A DNA stretch of 64,000 bases, taken from contig NZ_VLKJ01000003.1 in the NCBI RefSeq assembly GCF_007830315.1, positions 124,001 to 188,000 of the forward strand. Direction: 5' to 3'. Below, piece by piece: positions 35,081 through 44,752 of this stretch. Source of the DNA: Novosphingobium taihuense. GTDB taxonomy: Bacteria > Pseudomonadota > Alphaproteobacteria > Sphingomonadales > Sphingomonadaceae. Under the pieces are notes generated by a model, which was not told the DNA's origin, did not search any database, and saw only the letters and a program-made list of their open reading frames with translations. How positions within the stretch are numbered: position 1 is the stretch's first letter; every line of letters begins with the position of its first letter. The position numbers were made by a program, and so were the translations under genes.

Positions 35081-35934
35081 CTGTTCCTTATGCCGAAGTG
35101 ATCGGTGATCCGATCGCACAATCGAAATCGCCGGTGATCCACGGCTTCTGGCTTGAAAAGCTAGGGCTCGAAGGCCGCTACGATCGTGCGCATGTGAAGC
35201 CAGAAGGGCTGGCCAGTTATCTTGCTGAGCGTCGCGCCGATCCCGACTGGCGCGGCTGCAACGTGACCATGCCGCACAAGCAGGCCGTCATCCCCTTGCT
35301 CGACCGGCTCGATCCGCTCGCCGCACGCATCGGCGCGGTGAACACCGTCGTGCCCGAGGACGGAGCGCTGGTTGGCTACAACACAGACGCTCCGGGCTTC
35401 CTTGAACCCCTGCGCGATGATCTGGCGAAGACGCACTACTTCCGCATGGCCCGCGTCCTCGGCACCGGGGGCGCTGCTCGTGCCATCATCGCCGCGCTGG
35501 CGGACGAGCACGTGGTCCTCGTTCTGGCAGGCCGCAATGTCGACAAGGCTCGCGCGCTGCTCGACGAACTCGATCCGCAGGGCGAGCACCACATCGCCCC
35601 GCTCGATCACTTCGCCGATGCCACGGATTTCACCTTCGACGATCGCGAGGGCTGCTACGATCTTGTCGTCAACGCCTCATCACTCGGCATGTCCGGCCAG
35701 CCCCCGCTCGCCTTCGACATGACTCACGCCCCGCCCGGCTCTGTGTTCTACGATATTGTCACCAGCCCACTCGAAACCGATTTCCTGAAAGCAGCAAAAG
35801 CGGCCGGATTCCGCACCGTCGACGGGCTGTCGATGCTGATCGGTCAGGCAGACCACGCTTTCCGCCGGTTCTTCGGCGCGACCCCGCCGCGTGGGCAGGC
35901 CGACATCGAACTGCGCGAGAGAATCCTCGCATGA
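35077..35934 (+). CDS. aroE: Shikimate dehydrogenase
   Basis: A 285-residue NADP-dependent enzyme that reduces 3-dehydroshikimate to shikimate in aromatic amino acid synthesis. Substrate residues are in [13 protein letters not shown], the catalytic Lys in VTMPHKQAV and the Asp in GYNTDAPGF. The dinucleotide loop is [11 protein letters not shown]. The start is TTG overlapping the maf stop (TTGA), and the end overlaps coaE by 4 bp. Confidence 0.95.
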   Translation: MTVPYAEVIGDPIAQSKSPVIHGFWLEKLGLEGRYDRAHVKPEGLASYLAERRADPDWRGCNVTMPHKQAVIPLLDRLDPLAARIGAVNTVVPEDGALVGYNTDAPGFLEPLRDDLAKTHYFRMARVLGTGGAARAIIAALADEHVVLVLAGRNVDKARALLDELDPQGEHHIAPLDHFADATDFTFDDREGCYDLVVNASSLGMSGQPPLAFDMTHAPPGSVFYDIVTSPLETDFLKAAKAAGFRTVDGLSMLIGQADHAFRRFFGATPPRGQADIELRERILA

Positions 35935-36536
35935 GCCGGCCTTACGTTGTCGGCCTCACCGGTTCGATCGGCATGGGGAAGTCCGCCGTCGCGCTCATGC
36001 TGCGCGAACTGGGCGTGCCGGTGTTCGATGCCGATGCCGCCGTACACCACCTGCAAGGCCCGGGCGGCGAACTGCTGCCTGCCATCGAAGCCGCCTTCCC
36101 CGGCACCACCGGCCCCCAAGGCGTCAAGCGCCAGGAACTGGGCGCGCAAGTCTTCGGCGATCCGGAAGCCTTGAAGCGCCTCGAGGCCATCGTCCACCCC
36201 GCCGTCGCCCGGATGCGCGAGGCGTTCATGATCGAGCACATGGGCGAACCGCTCGTCGTGTTCGACATTCCGCTGCTCTTCGAAAAGGGCCACGGCAAGG
36301 ATCTCGATGCGGTCATGGTCGTCTCTGCGCCCGCCAGCGTCCAACGGGAACGCGTCCTTGCCCGCCCCGGCATGACGGCGGAAAAGTTCGCCCACATCCT
36401 TTCGCTGCAGGTGCCCGATGCCGAAAAGCGTGCGCGCGCGACCCACGTGATCGACACAGGCGTGACACTGGCCGAGACCGAAGCGCAGGTTGCCGCTCTC
36501 GTTGCGGCGATACGGGAAAAAAACCCGCGTCGGTAA
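35931..36536 (+). CDS. coaE: Dephospho-CoA kinase
   Basis: A 201-residue P-loop kinase for the last step of coenzyme A synthesis, phosphorylating the ribose 3'-OH of dephospho-CoA. The P-loop is GSIGMGKS at residues 10-17, followed by the substrate Asp in VFDADAAVHHLQGPGG. The VFDIPLLFEKG block and ATHVIDTG end region are conserved. It overlaps aroE by 4 bp (ATGA) and precedes dnaQ by 48 bp, an order (aroE-coaE-dnaQ) common in alphaproteobacteria near the origin. Confidence 0.95.
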   Translation: MSRPYVVGLTGSIGMGKSAVALMLRELGVPVFDADAAVHHLQGPGGELLPAIEAAFPGTTGPQGVKRQELGAQVFGDPEALKRLEAIVHPAVARMREAFMIEHMGEPLVVFDIPLLFEKGHGKDLDAVMVVSAPASVQRERVLARPGMTAEKFAHILSLQVPDAEKRARATHVIDTGVTLAETEAQVAALVAAIREKNPRR

Positions 36537-36584
36537 CCGTTGCGCCCCTTGCCAGCCCCCCTTTGCGGGTCCACATATTCTTCA

Positions 36585-37289
36585 ATGCGTGAGATCGTTT
36601 TCGATACCGAGACGACCGGACTTGATCCCAGAAGTGGCGATCGGCTGGTCGAGATCGGCTGCATCGAAATGGTCAACCGGGTGCCCACGGGCGCGGTTTA
36701 CCATTGCTACTTCAACCCTGAGCGCGACATGCCGGCAGAGGCCGAGGCCGTCCACGGCCTGTCCATCGCGTTCCTATCCGACAAGCCCAAGTTCGCCGAA
36801 CGGGCGGGCGAGCTGCTGGATTTCATCGCCGATTCGCCGCTGGTCGCCCACAACGCGGGCTTCGACTTCGGCTTCATCAACAACGAGCTGGAAATGTGCG
36901 GGCTTGCGCCCGTCAGCCGGGACCGCATGGTCGATACGGTGGCGATCGCCCGACGCAAGCACCCCGGCGCCAAGCTCAGCCTCGATGCCTTGTGCACGCG
37001 CTACGGCATAGACCGCAGCCACCGCACCAAGCACGGGGCGCTACTGGATGCGGAACTGCTCGCCCAGCTCTATGTTGAGTTGATGGGCGGCAGGCAGATC
37101 GGCCTCGAACTGGCGGCAGACGTCGCCGGGCAGAGTGCCGGGATCGTCGTGACGCAGGAGACCGTTCTGGCCTCCTCGCGCCTGATCCGCCCACCCCGTT
37201 CCCCGCGCCCGCATGCCGCGAGCGAGGAGGAGCTGGCCCGCCATGCCCAGTTCATGGCGGGTTTCAGCGAGCCGATCTGGTCGCGCTGA
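36585..37289 (+). CDS. dnaQ: DNA polymerase III epsilon subunit (3'-5' exonuclease)
   Basis: A 234-residue DEDDh exonuclease that proofreads for the replicative polymerase. Exo I is FDTETTGLDP at the start, Exo II lies around LVAHNAGFDFGFI and Exo III around HGALLDAELLAQLY with the catalytic His/Asp. The C-terminal ~50 residues are low-complexity with Pro/Arg and presumably contact the alpha subunit. The ATG at 36585 gives the standard N-terminus. It is part of the ppsR-maf-aroE-coaE-dnaQ run. Confidence 0.95.
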   Translation: MREIVFDTETTGLDPRSGDRLVEIGCIEMVNRVPTGAVYHCYFNPERDMPAEAEAVHGLSIAFLSDKPKFAERAGELLDFIADSPLVAHNAGFDFGFINNELEMCGLAPVSRDRMVDTVAIARRKHPGAKLSLDALCTRYGIDRSHRTKHGALLDAELLAQLYVELMGGRQIGLELAADVAGQSAGIVVTQETVLASSRLIRPPRSPRPHAASEEELARHAQFMAGFSEPIWSR

Positions 37290-37347
37290 CGCCGCAAGGG
37301 CGCCGATGCTCCAGATTTGCTTGCCCGAGTGACAGGAGAAGTAGCTT

Positions 37348-37932
37348 ATGGATATTCGCGTTTCGGGACACCAGGTCGATACCGGCGCTGCCTTGCAGAC
37401 CCATGCGGAAGAGCGCCTCGGCGCCATCGTCGACAAGCACTTTTCCCGAGCGCTTTCCTCGCACGTGACCATGGGCAAGGCTCCGCACGGCGGCTTCCGA
37501 TGTGACATCGTGACACATGTGACCCAAGGCCTGATCCTCAAGGGCAGCGCCATCGCGCAGGATGCGCACATCGCGCTCGACCAGTCGGCCGAGAAGATCG
37601 AGAAGCAGCTGCGCCGCTATCGCCGCCGCATCAAGGATCGCCACGAAGGCGCCGATCACGCCCGCAAGGCGGACGAAGCCAACTTTGTCGTGCAGGAAGC
37701 GGCCTATACCGTTTTCGCGCATGACGAAGTCAGCGAGGAAGAGCCCGCCGATGCGCCGCTGGTCATCGCCGAAACCCGGGTCGACGTGCCTACCGCCAGC
37801 GTCTCCGACGCGGTGATGATGCTCGACTTGCGCAATACCAATGCGCTGCTGTTCAAGAACGCCGGCACCGGCCTGCACAACATGGTCTATCGCCGCGGCG
37901 ATGGCTCGATCGGCTGGGTGGAGCCCAAGTAA
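37348..37932 (+). CDS. hpf: Long-form ribosome hibernation promoting factor
   Basis: A 194-residue HPF. The N-terminal beta-alpha domain (MDIRVSGHQVDTGAALQTHAEERL...) binds the decoding region of idle 30S subunits, and the C-terminal domain (about 140-194, with NALLFKNAGTGLHNMVYRRGDGSIGWVEPK in two blocks) drives 100S ribosome dimerisation. The two-domain length marks the long form usual in alphaproteobacteria. CAGGAGAAG precedes the ATG. ptsN follows after a REP-like hairpin, a neighbour pair often seen near rpoN. Confidence 0.95.
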   Translation: MDIRVSGHQVDTGAALQTHAEERLGAIVDKHFSRALSSHVTMGKAPHGGFRCDIVTHVTQGLILKGSAIAQDAHIALDQSAEKIEKQLRRYRRRIKDRHEGADHARKADEANFVVQEAAYTVFAHDEVSEEEPADAPLVIAETRVDVPTASVSDAVMMLDLRNTNALLFKNAGTGLHNMVYRRGDGSIGWVEPK

Positions 37933-37943
37933 TCAGCTCGCCT

Positions 37944-37986
37944 TTCATCATTGCGAACCCCGCGCCAGCGGGGTCGCAATGATGAA
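37944..37986. repeat. Long REP-like hairpin after hpf
   Basis: TTCATCATTGCG pairs with CGCAATGATGAA, with ACCCCGC/CGGGGT extending the stem and a small GCCAG loop. It may serve as hpf terminator as well as repeat element. Confidence 0.7.
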
Positions 37987-38108
37987 GGTGCATGGCGAGC
38001 AACTCCCATTGCGTTACGAAACGCTTTGCACTTGCCTTCCCTTGCATTCGGGAGCATTGCGCGGCCCAATTCACCGTGCCTTTGCACTCATGTGATACGT
38101 TCATCCGT

Positions 38109-38570
38109 ATGTCGGCAATCTTCACCCTTGATCCTCAGGCCGTTCGCGTGGTTTGCGCGGATTCCAAACAGCAGATCCTCACCGATCTCGCGCGCTGCTT
38201 CGCGTCGGTCTATGGGCTCGACGAAGGCGTGGTGATCGACGGGATCGAGGATCGCGAGAAGCTCGGAAGCACCGGCTTCGGACGCGGTGTTGCCATTCCC
38301 CACGCCCGGATTGACGGGCTGGAACGCCCGGTCGCGGCTTTCTTCCGGCTTGAAAATCCCGTCGAATTTGCCGCCGCCGATGGCATGCCGGTCGATTGCG
38401 TGTTCGGCCTGCTCTCGCCCTCGCAGGCAGGGGCTACGCACCTTCAGGCGCTGGCTGCGATTTCACGATTGATGCGCGACGAGCGAATGCACGAACGCCT
38501 CGTCTCCGCGCCGGACGCCGAAGCGCTCTACGGCTTGCTGGTCAACGTCATCGATCGCGATGCCGCCTGA
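38109..38570 (+). CDS. ptsN: PTS IIA-like nitrogen regulatory protein PtsN
   Basis: A 153-residue EIIA-Ntr domain protein. The phosphorylated His is H65 in GVAIPHARIDG; the surrounding REKLGSTGFGRG is diagnostic. Unphosphorylated or phosphorylated PtsN signals nitrogen and potassium status and, in alphaproteobacteria, can affect stringent response. The ATG at 38109 is preferred over longer in-frame extensions lying in non-coding repeats. The last 11 bp overlap the next gene. Confidence 0.94.
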   Translation: MSAIFTLDPQAVRVVCADSKQQILTDLARCFASVYGLDEGVVIDGIEDREKLGSTGFGRGVAIPHARIDGLERPVAAFFRLENPVEFAAADGMPVDCVFGLLSPSQAGATHLQALAAISRLMRDERMHERLVSAPDAEALYGLLVNVIDRDAA

Positions 38571-39042
38571 ACCAGCGGGTGACAGCGCCAGCCTGCATTG
38601 GCGCGCGCTCGAAGGCCTCTACGCTTCGGCCCCGGTCAACGCGCTGTTCGAATCGCGTCTCGAGATCGTTGGCGAAGGCCTTTCCCGCATCCATTTCGAC
38701 GTGACTCCGTCCTGCTTCCACGCTGCCGGGGCGGCGCATGGCACGATCTACTTCAAGATGCTCGACGATGCCGCCTTCTACGCGGCCAATACCCTCGTCA
38801 CCGACCGCTTCCTGCTGACGACCTCGTTCAACCTGTTCTTCAGCCGTCCGATCAATGGCGGTCGAGTCACTGCCGAAGGGCGCTGGGTTTCGGGTCGCCG
38901 CCGTGTGCTCGTTGCAGAGGCTCGCCTGATCGACGAGGAAGGCGAGGAAGTGGGTCGCGGTACCGGCACGTTCCAGCGTTCGCGCATCCCGTTGTCGAGC
39001 CTCGACGGGTACAATGCCGGCCTGCGCGAAGCGCTCGGCTAG
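38560..39042 (+). CDS. PaaI-type hotdog thioesterase
   Basis: A 160-residue hotdog-fold acyl-CoA thioesterase-like protein. The segment HGTIYFKMLDDAAFYAANTL carries the family's Asp/His catalytic neighbourhood, and FLLTTSFNLFFSRPINGGRV is the core strand-helix block. The natural thioester is unknown. It overlaps the ptsN end by 11 bp in another frame and the DUF1491 start by one base, so the three genes are probably cotranscribed. Confidence 0.85.
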   Translation: MPPEPAGDSASLHWRALEGLYASAPVNALFESRLEIVGEGLSRIHFDVTPSCFHAAGAAHGTIYFKMLDDAAFYAANTLVTDRFLLTTSFNLFFSRPINGGRVTAEGRWVSGRRRVLVAEARLIDEEGEEVGRGTGTFQRSRIPLSSLDGYNAGLREALG

Positions 39043-39383
39043 TGGACATTCGGCTTCCGGCTCATCTCGAAGTCAATGGTCTGGTCCGCGCCGCGCAAGC
39101 CGTGGGCGGCTTTGCCATGGTCCTGCAGAAGGGCGAACGCGATGCCGGGACCATCCTGATAGTTTTTCTTGATAATCAGGATCTTGGCACGCTCTATGAA
39201 CGGATGCCGGACGTCGATGGAACCCGCAAATGGCGCGTGTCCAAGTCACAAGTAATTGACAATAAACAGGAATTTGAGGACTATCTGGATCGTCGCAAGG
39301 CGCAGGACAGAGACTTGTGGATAGTCGAACTGACTGTCGCGGATCGCGAACGTTTCGTCCGGGACAACCTGTCTCTTACCTGA
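39042..39383 (+). CDS. DUF1491 family protein
   Basis: A 113-residue protein of the DUF1491 family, which is largely restricted to alphaproteobacteria. Landmarks are VDIRLPAHLEVNGLVRAAQAVGGFA (two blocks), VLQKGERDAG and the C-terminal QDRDLWIVELTVADRERFV. It uses a GTG start that shares one base with the preceding TAG stop. No function is known; the family has no signal peptide and is expected in the cytoplasm. Confidence 0.88.
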   Translation: MDIRLPAHLEVNGLVRAAQAVGGFAMVLQKGERDAGTILIVFLDNQDLGTLYERMPDVDGTRKWRVSKSQVIDNKQEFEDYLDRRKAQDRDLWIVELTVADRERFVRDNLSLT

Positions 39384-39498
39384 ACATGGGTTGACTCTCC
39401 CGCAGCGCACAATAAAGGCGCGCTACCGATTTTTGCGCAGGCGGTGACGGGAGGCATTGAAGCCAATCGCACTGGCACGCAGACGGGGGGTAACCAAC

Positions 39499-39585
39499 AT
39501 GGCCCTTCGACATACGGCCGCGATGCGGATTTTCCGCAGATCGAGGCCCTTGTCGCGCCATGGGTGGAAGCTCACCGCCCATTGA
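39499..39585 (+). CDS. Possible 28-residue basic leader peptide
   Basis: A short frame (MALRHTAAMRIFRRSRPLSR...) with an unusually strong GGGGGG-type ribosome site 5-6 nt before its ATG. It ends 10 nt before the hydrolase start, which itself has only a weak site. About a third of residues are Arg, Lys or His. This could be a leader peptide coupling translation to the downstream gene; it may also be chance. Confidence 0.35.
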   Translation: MALRHTAAMRIFRRSRPLSRHGWKLTAH

Positions 39586-39594
39586 CGATACAGT

Positions 39595-40212
39595 ATGAGC
39601 AACAAGTTCAAGTACGCAGCATCGCTGAGCATCGCTGCGACATTCATCACAACGCTTCTCAGCACGGGCGGATCCCACGCCGCCGCTCAAAGCATAAATG
39701 CACCGGCCGCGATCGCCGCGACCTTCATCTCCCAGCCCGTGGTTCAGCCGGTTGCCACTGCAACGCCGGAAGCCGCAAACGAAGCTGATGCCGCCAATGC
39801 GGATTCGCTCGTCGAGCTGGTCGAGGAAACCCAGATTCCCGCTACGCTCTCGAAAGAGCTTGAGTGCCTTGCCGGCGCCGTGTTCTTCGAAGCCAAGAGC
39901 GAAACCCTTGCAGGTCAGCTGGCCGTGGGCCGCGTGATCGTCGCGCGCGCCAATTCGGGCCGCTTCCCCTCATCCTACTGCGGCGTGGTATACCAGCCCT
40001 CGCAGTTCTCGTTCATCCGTGGCCACGCCATGCCTGCGATCAACCGCGACAGCCGCGCCTGGCAGACCGCCGTCCGCATCGCCCGCATCGCCGATGAAGG
40101 CCTGTGGAAGAGCCCGGTCGAAGGCGCGATGTTCTTCCACGCCGCGCATGTCTCACCCCGCTGGGGCAAGACGCGCATGGCCCGCGTGGACAGCCACATC
40201 TTCTACCGCTGA
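39595..40212 (+). CDS. SleB-type cell wall hydrolase
   Basis: A 205-residue exported protein. A signal peptide ends near GSHAAA, then a linker rich in Ala/Pro, and a C-terminal Hydrolase_2 (SleB) domain from ~95: LECLAGAVFFEAKSETLAGQLAVGRVIVARANSGRFPSSYCGVVYQPSQFSF (in blocks) with the catalytic Glu in FFEAKSE. The domain cleaves peptidoglycan as a lytic transglycosylase/amidase-like enzyme; sphingomonads have several paralogues. A strong terminator follows. Its start is only weakly marked, apart from the leader frame upstream. Confidence 0.88.
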   Translation: MSNKFKYAASLSIAATFITTLLSTGGSHAAAQSINAPAAIAATFISQPVVQPVATATPEAANEADAANADSLVELVEETQIPATLSKELECLAGAVFFEAKSETLAGQLAVGRVIVARANSGRFPSSYCGVVYQPSQFSFIRGHAMPAINRDSRAWQTAVRIARIADEGLWKSPVEGAMFFHAAHVSPRWGKTRMARVDSHIFYR

Positions 40213-40237
40213 TATTGCTCTAGCCTGGACGGCAGGA

Positions 40238-40274
40238 AAAAAGGGCCGGTCCCCCCGCGGGGCCGGCCCTTTTT
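40238..40274 (+). terminator. Intrinsic terminator of SleB-type gene
   Basis: AAAAAGGGCC (40238-40247) pairs with GGCCCTTTTT (40265-40274) around a very GC-rich loop, 25 nt after the stop codon. Confidence 0.88.
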
Positions 40275-40319
40275 GCTGTCTGTGCTGACCTTCGCCGATT
40301 GCGAGCCGGCAGAGCAGGG

Positions 40320-40373
40320 GAAGCAATCCAGGCTCTGGATTGCTTCCTCGGCTTCGCCTCGTCGCCATGACGA
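40320..40373. repeat. REP-like repeat near purH 3' end
   Basis: GAAGCAATCCA and TGGATTGCTTC form 11-bp arms around GGCTC, followed by a second small hairpin CTCGTC/GACGAG (40359-40373). This double-hairpin type recurs in sphingomonad intergenic DNA. Confidence 0.6.
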
Positions 40374-40385
40374 GGCGTTGCTGAA

Positions 40386-41975
40386 TCAGTGCCGGAAGTG
40401 GCGCATGCCCGTGAAGACCATGGCAAGGCCCGCCTCGTCGGCCGCCTTGATCACGTCTTCGTCGCGGATCGAGCCGCCTGGCTGGATCACGCAGGTCGCG
40501 CCCGCTTCCACCGCAGCCATAAGGCCGTCGGCGAACGGGAAGAACGCGTCGGACGCCACGGCCGAACCCACCGTGCGCACTTCGGTGAAGTTGTGCGTCT
40601 CGGCTGCTTCCCTGGCCTTGGCAGCGGCAATGCGCGAGCTGTCGCGGCGGTTCATCTGGCCAGCGCCAATGCCTGCCGTCACGCCCTGCTTGGCATAGAC
40701 GATGGCGTTCGACTTGACGTGCTTGGCCACGGTCCACGCGAACAGCGCGTCTTCCAGCTCCTGCTCGGTCGGCGCGCGCTTGGTCACGACCTTGAGGTCG
40801 GCCTTTTCGATCTTGCCCGCGTCACGATCCTGAACCAGCAGTCCGCCCGCGATCGGCACGGTCACCAGACCCTTGCGGTTGGCGTCGGGCAAGCTGTCGA
40901 TCAGCAGCAGGCGCAGGTTCTTCTTGCGCTCGAAGGCCTGCCTTGCTGCCTCGTCAGCGCCCGGCGCCACGACGACTTCGGTGAAGATCTCGCAGATTGC
41001 GTTCGCGGTCGGCCCGTCGAGCGGCACGTTGGTCGCCACGATCCCGCCGAAAGCCGAGACCGAATCGCACTCCAGCGCATCCTTCCACGCATCGAGCAGC
41101 GTGTCCGCCGTCGCTACGCCGCAAGGGTTTGCGTGCTTGACGATGACCACCGTAGGCTTGGCCCCGGCAAACTCTGCCACCAGTTCCAGCGCCGCATTGG
41201 CGTCATTGTAGTTGTTGTAGGACAGTTCCTTGCCCTGCACCTGCGTCGCCTGCGGCAGACCGGTGACGGCAGGGTTGCGTGGCACGTAGAGCGCCGCATC
41301 CTGATGCGGGTTCTCGCCATAGCGCAGCGTCGTCACGCGCGTGTGCGCGGCCGCCAGAACGGGCGGGAAATGCTCGCCCTGATCCACCGTCGCGAACCAC
41401 TGCGAGATCGCCGAGTCATAGGCCGCCGTTGCCGCATAGGCCTTCGCTGCCATCTTGCGGCGGAAGGCCAGCGTCGTCGCGCCGCCGGTCTGCTCCAGCT
41501 CGCCAAGGAATGTGGCGTAGTCCGCAGCGTCGGTCAGGATCGTCACATAGTCGTGATTCTTGGCGGCAGAGCGCACCATCGAGGGTCCGCCGATGTCGAT
41601 ATTCTCGATCACCTCGTCGCGCTCGGCACCCTTGGCCACGGTCGCCTCGAACGGGTAGAGGTTTACCACGACCAGATCGATCGCGCCGATCTGGTGCTCA
41701 GCCATGGCGGCGGCATGTTCAGGATTGTCGCGCACCGCCAGCAGCCCGCCATGGATCGTCGGGTGCAGCGTCTTCACCCGGCCGTCCATCATTTCGGGAA
41801 AGCCGGTGTGCTCCGACACGTCCTTCACCGTCAGCCCTGCATCGCGCAGCGCCTTGGCGGTGCCGCCAGTCGAAAGCAGCTCGACGCCGCGCGCCGCCAG
41901 CGCCTTGCCAAGATCCACAAGACCGGACTTGTCGGACACCGAAAGCAGCGCCCGCTTGATCGTAACCTCGCTCAC
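40386..41975 (-). CDS. purH: Bifunctional AICAR formyltransferase/IMP cyclohydrolase
   Basis: A 529-residue enzyme for the last two steps of IMP synthesis. The N-terminal IMP cyclohydrolase (MGS-like) domain includes [19 protein letters not shown] and STGGTAKAL; the formyltransferase domain has [12 protein letters not shown], the catalytic KHANPCGVA and [12 protein letters not shown]. The start is GTG (VSEVTIKR...), which yields the normal length. It lies 14 bp downstream of the heparinase-like gene and ends the rpe-heparinase-purH operon. Confidence 0.96.
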   Translation of the reverse strand: MSEVTIKRALLSVSDKSGLVDLGKALAARGVELLSTGGTAKALRDAGLTVKDVSEHTGFPEMMDGRVKTLHPTIHGGLLAVRDNPEHAAAMAEHQIGAIDLVVVNLYPFEATVAKGAERDEVIENIDIGGPSMVRSAAKNHDYVTILTDAADYATFLGELEQTGGATTLAFRRKMAAKAYAATAAYDSAISQWFATVDQGEHFPPVLAAAHTRVTTLRYGENPHQDAALYVPRNPAVTGLPQATQVQGKELSYNNYNDANAALELVAEFAGAKPTVVIVKHANPCGVATADTLLDAWKDALECDSVSAFGGIVATNVPLDGPTANAICEIFTEVVVAPGADEAARQAFERKKNLRLLLIDSLPDANRKGLVTVPIAGGLLVQDRDAGKIEKADLKVVTKRAPTEQELEDALFAWTVAKHVKSNAIVYAKQGVTAGIGAGQMNRRDSSRIAAAKAREAAETHNFTEVRTVGSAVASDAFFPFADGLMAAVEAGATCVIQPGGSIRDEDVIKAADEAGLAMVFTGMRHFRH

Positions 41976-41989
41976 GTGGGAATTCCTAT

Positions 41990-43888
41990 CTATCGCATCT
42001 TCTTCAGCAGCCAGGAGAAGCTTTCTCCGCTGCGGGGAACCTTGGCCGTCACGACCAATTGCCGCGTGCCGATAGGCCTTCCGAGCCCGTCTGCCCAGAG
42101 GCTTTCCTCGATTCCGACCGCATCGCGGCCAGAACGGAACTGCCACAGGCTGCCATCAGGCAGCGAGAGCGTGACGCCCTTGCCATCGGCACTGGCGGCA
42201 AGCTCGATGTGCGGGCCGAGGTGGAAGCGCAAGGCAACCCCGATCATGCCGCGCTTGCCCTTGCGCCCGGCGGGCACAAGCAGATCCTCGCCGCGCAGTT
42301 CGGTGCCATCGTCGCGCAGGATCAGGATGCGGCGGTGGACCAGACCGTAGCGCCCGACATAGCCGTTGTGGCTCGCCTCGATCCGCGTTGCACCCGGCCC
42401 GGTGCCTTCGGCTGAAAGCGTCCTCCGATCGACTTCCACTTCCGAAACGCCCGATCCCAGACGCCCGTTGATCAGCACCGCCGTCGAATTGAAATCGTCG
42501 ATCGTCAGCGTCGAATGCGCCGCCGTTGCGCGCAGGCCCTGTTCGAGCCGCAGCGGAATCAGGCCGCCCGCAAAAGCCGCGCCGCCGCAATTGACGATCA
42601 GCCGCTCAGGTCCGTGGCTGAATTCGAAGGCCAGCGTGGAGGCGCAGCCATCGCGGGTGTGGCGGGCGACTGGCGGCGGCCCGGCATCGAACTGCAGCAC
42701 CGCCTTGCCCGCGCTCGTGCGCTGGTATCCCCACTGCCGCGCATCGCGCAAAGGCCGCGTGCGCACGCCGCTGGCACGCACGACCTGTTCGATCCGCTCG
42801 GCAGAAACCGCGCCCGCGCCCTGCCAGTTGCCCAGCGCGCCATCGCCGTGGAGCAGCGCCAGCAGTGGCGGCACCAGCAGGGTCAGCATCGTCTGGATCT
42901 GCGGCAAAGGCTCGGCCCGCACCGCCTCGTAGCAGGCGCGCAACGAGACCAGCAGTTCGATCGCCTCGATCTGGCAGAGCGGGCTACGCGACAGCACGCC
43001 GCCATCGTCGCCCACCAGTTCGCCCAGCGCGCGCACCAGCCCGGCCTCGCCATAGAGGCGACGCGGCTTGCCATCGGCCATGAGCAGGCCCACCGCCACC
43101 AGCGCGCACCAACCCGCCACTTCCGAAAGCCGGTCGTCCGCCTTGCCCACCCGCCGGTCGAGCCAGCGCGCGGTATCCTCGATGGTGTGCAGCACCCTGG
43201 ACCGGAACGCGCGGTCCTGTCCCGACAGCAACAGCGGCGCATGGACCATCCAGCCCAGCAACCGGTGCCCGACGTTGCCCACGTCCCACGCAGGCGTCGG
43301 GTCCGGTTTGGGATTGGCGGCAAGCCAGGTGGCGAGGATGCGTTCGGCCACCTGAGCGCACTGCGCCCGCGTTCCACCCGATTCCAGATCGCGCAACCAG
43401 CGGAAGCCATGGACCATGCGCTCGAATGCGGGCGGCAGGCGCGGGCCTGAGAATGCCGTGTCGGCGATGGGAGACTTGAAGCCGTGGATCAGGAAATGCC
43501 CCGCCCGCAGCGCCTTGCCGGCAGCAGGATCGCCCGGCAGGGGCGGCGTGACGGTGGCGGTCAGCCGGGTCTTGCCCCGCTTGCGGAACGGATGAACCGC
43601 GCCTGCCGGAAGCCCCAGCCCATAGGCAAAGCGCACCAGCCTGTCGCCCGCACCCAGCGATGGCGGCGCGAAATCGGCGAGCGCGAGCGCGCGTCCCGGC
43701 TCGATGATCGAAGGGTCGGGCCGCTCTTCGTCGAGTGCAACGTAGCGCACCGCAGGCTCGTCACTGACAGGGGGCGTTTCGGCCAGCGGTTCCTCCTTCG
43801 TCGCATCAAGCGGGATGGCCCGTGAGCCAGCAGCGGACGAGTTGTCCGCCGGGCGGCTTCCGAGGTCGGGGAAGCCGCGCGTTGCCAT
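41990..43888 (-). CDS. Heparinase II/III-like protein
   Basis: A 632-residue protein of the heparinase II/III family: an N-terminal alpha-helical toroid (about 100-400, including [11 protein letters not shown] and [21 protein letters not shown]) and a C-terminal beta-sandwich (about 400-632, with [18 protein letters not shown] and [18 protein letters not shown]). Members are polysaccharide lyases, but alphaproteobacterial versions between rpe and purH are widespread and their substrate is unknown. No clear signal peptide is visible. One base separates its start from the rpe stop. Confidence 0.88.
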   Translation of the reverse strand: MATRGFPDLGSRPADNSSAAGSRAIPLDATKEEPLAETPPVSDEPAVRYVALDEERPDPSIIEPGRALALADFAPPSLGAGDRLVRFAYGLGLPAGAVHPFRKRGKTRLTATVTPPLPGDPAAGKALRAGHFLIHGFKSPIADTAFSGPRLPPAFERMVHGFRWLRDLESGGTRAQCAQVAERILATWLAANPKPDPTPAWDVGNVGHRLLGWMVHAPLLLSGQDRAFRSRVLHTIEDTARWLDRRVGKADDRLSEVAGWCALVAVGLLMADGKPRRLYGEAGLVRALGELVGDDGGVLSRSPLCQIEAIELLVSLRACYEAVRAEPLPQIQTMLTLLVPPLLALLHGDGALGNWQGAGAVSAERIEQVVRASGVRTRPLRDARQWGYQRTSAGKAVLQFDAGPPPVARHTRDGCASTLAFEFSHGPERLIVNCGGAAFAGGLIPLRLEQGLRATAAHSTLTIDDFNSTAVLINGRLGSGVSEVEVDRRTLSAEGTGPGATRIEASHNGYVGRYGLVHRRILILRDDGTELRGEDLLVPAGRKGKRGMIGVALRFHLGPHIELAASADGKGVTLSLPDGSLWQFRSGRDAVGIEESLWADGLGRPIGTRQLVVTAKVPRSGESFSWLLKKMR

Positions 43889-43889
43889 C

Positions 43890-44561
43890 TCAGCCCTGCG
43901 CCTCGCCCAGCGCCTTCAGCGCCGCAATGTTCGCGGCATATTGCGAAGGCCCGCCCTTGAATGATGCGGTCCCGGCAACCAGCACGTCTGCGCCCGCATC
44001 TACGCAGGAGCGGATGGTGCGCGTATCCACGCCGCCATCGACTTCAAGGTGAATGTCCCGGCCCGACTTGTCGATCATCTTGCGCACTGCCTCGATCTTG
44101 CGAAGCTGGCTCGAAATGAAGCTCTGCCCGCCAAAGCCGGGGTTCACGCTCATTATCAGGACCAGGTCGACGTCGTCGATCAGGTAATCCAGCATCTTGG
44201 CAGGCGTTCCCGGATTGAGCGAAACGCCCGCCTTCTTGCCGAGGCCCTTGATCGCCTGCACCGTGCGGTGGATGTGCGGCCCGGCTTCGGGATGGACGGT
44301 GATGATGTCCGCCCCGGCATCGGCGAAGGCCTGCAAGTAGGCATCGACCGGCGAGATCATCAGGTGCACGTCGAACGGCTTGGTCGTGTGCGGACGCAGT
44401 GCCTTCACCACCATCGGCCCGATCGTGATATTGGGCACGAAATGGCCGTCCATCACGTCGACATGGATCCAGTCGGCCCCGGCAGCATCGATGGCGCGCA
44501 CTTCCTCGCCCAGTCTGGCGAAGTCGGCGGAAAGGATCGACGGCGAAATCAGCGGAGTCAT
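43890..44561 (-). CDS. rpe: Ribulose-phosphate 3-epimerase
   Basis: A 223-residue TIM-barrel epimerase that interconverts ribulose 5-phosphate and xylulose 5-phosphate in the pentose phosphate pathway. Metal and catalytic residues lie in [30 protein letters not shown], the [13 protein letters not shown] block and [12 protein letters not shown]. It begins the leftward rpe, heparinase, purH operon. The ATG at 44561 fits the family N-terminus [14 protein letters not shown]. Confidence 0.95.
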   Translation of the reverse strand: MTPLISPSILSADFARLGEEVRAIDAAGADWIHVDVMDGHFVPNITIGPMVVKALRPHTTKPFDVHLMISPVDAYLQAFADAGADIITVHPEAGPHIHRTVQAIKGLGKKAGVSLNPGTPAKMLDYLIDDVDLVLIMSVNPGFGGQSFISSQLRKIEAVRKMIDKSGRDIHLEVDGGVDTRTIRSCVDAGADVLVAGTASFKGGPSQYAANIAALKALGEAQG

Positions 44562-44680
44562 CTGGTTCTTCCTGCGACGGGTGGCAGGCAGATTGCGCAC
44601 GCACAGGCGCTCAGGCTACGGCCACCCCACGCCTTGCGCTTACCTTTCGCGAATCGGGCGAACAAGCGTTTTGCGGGTCC

Positions 44681-44689
44681 TTATCCACA
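44681..44689 (+). promoter_or_regulatory. Perfect DnaA box outside oriC
   Basis: TTATCCACA, a 9/9 match to the DnaA consensus, in the divergent spacer between rpe and the DUF2141 gene, 11 kb from the candidate origin. A second near match, TTATTCACG, lies at 44753-44761 in the same spacer. Confidence 0.5.
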
Positions 44690-44752
44690 CGGAATGTCCC
44701 GGATTGGATGGGGTTGGTTTCCTGAACGCTTGGCGCGCACGAAATTCAGCCG

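Noticed and set aside
39315..39324. TGTGGATAG (reverse DnaA-like box) within the DUF1491 gene
   Set aside because: Single 8/9 match in coding DNA with no cluster; treated as background.
40389..42350. A 653-codon rightward frame opposite purH and the heparinase-like gene
   Set aside because: Composition is that of a codon-shadow (His/Arg/Gln-rich), no motif is recognisable, and purH is certain on the other strand.
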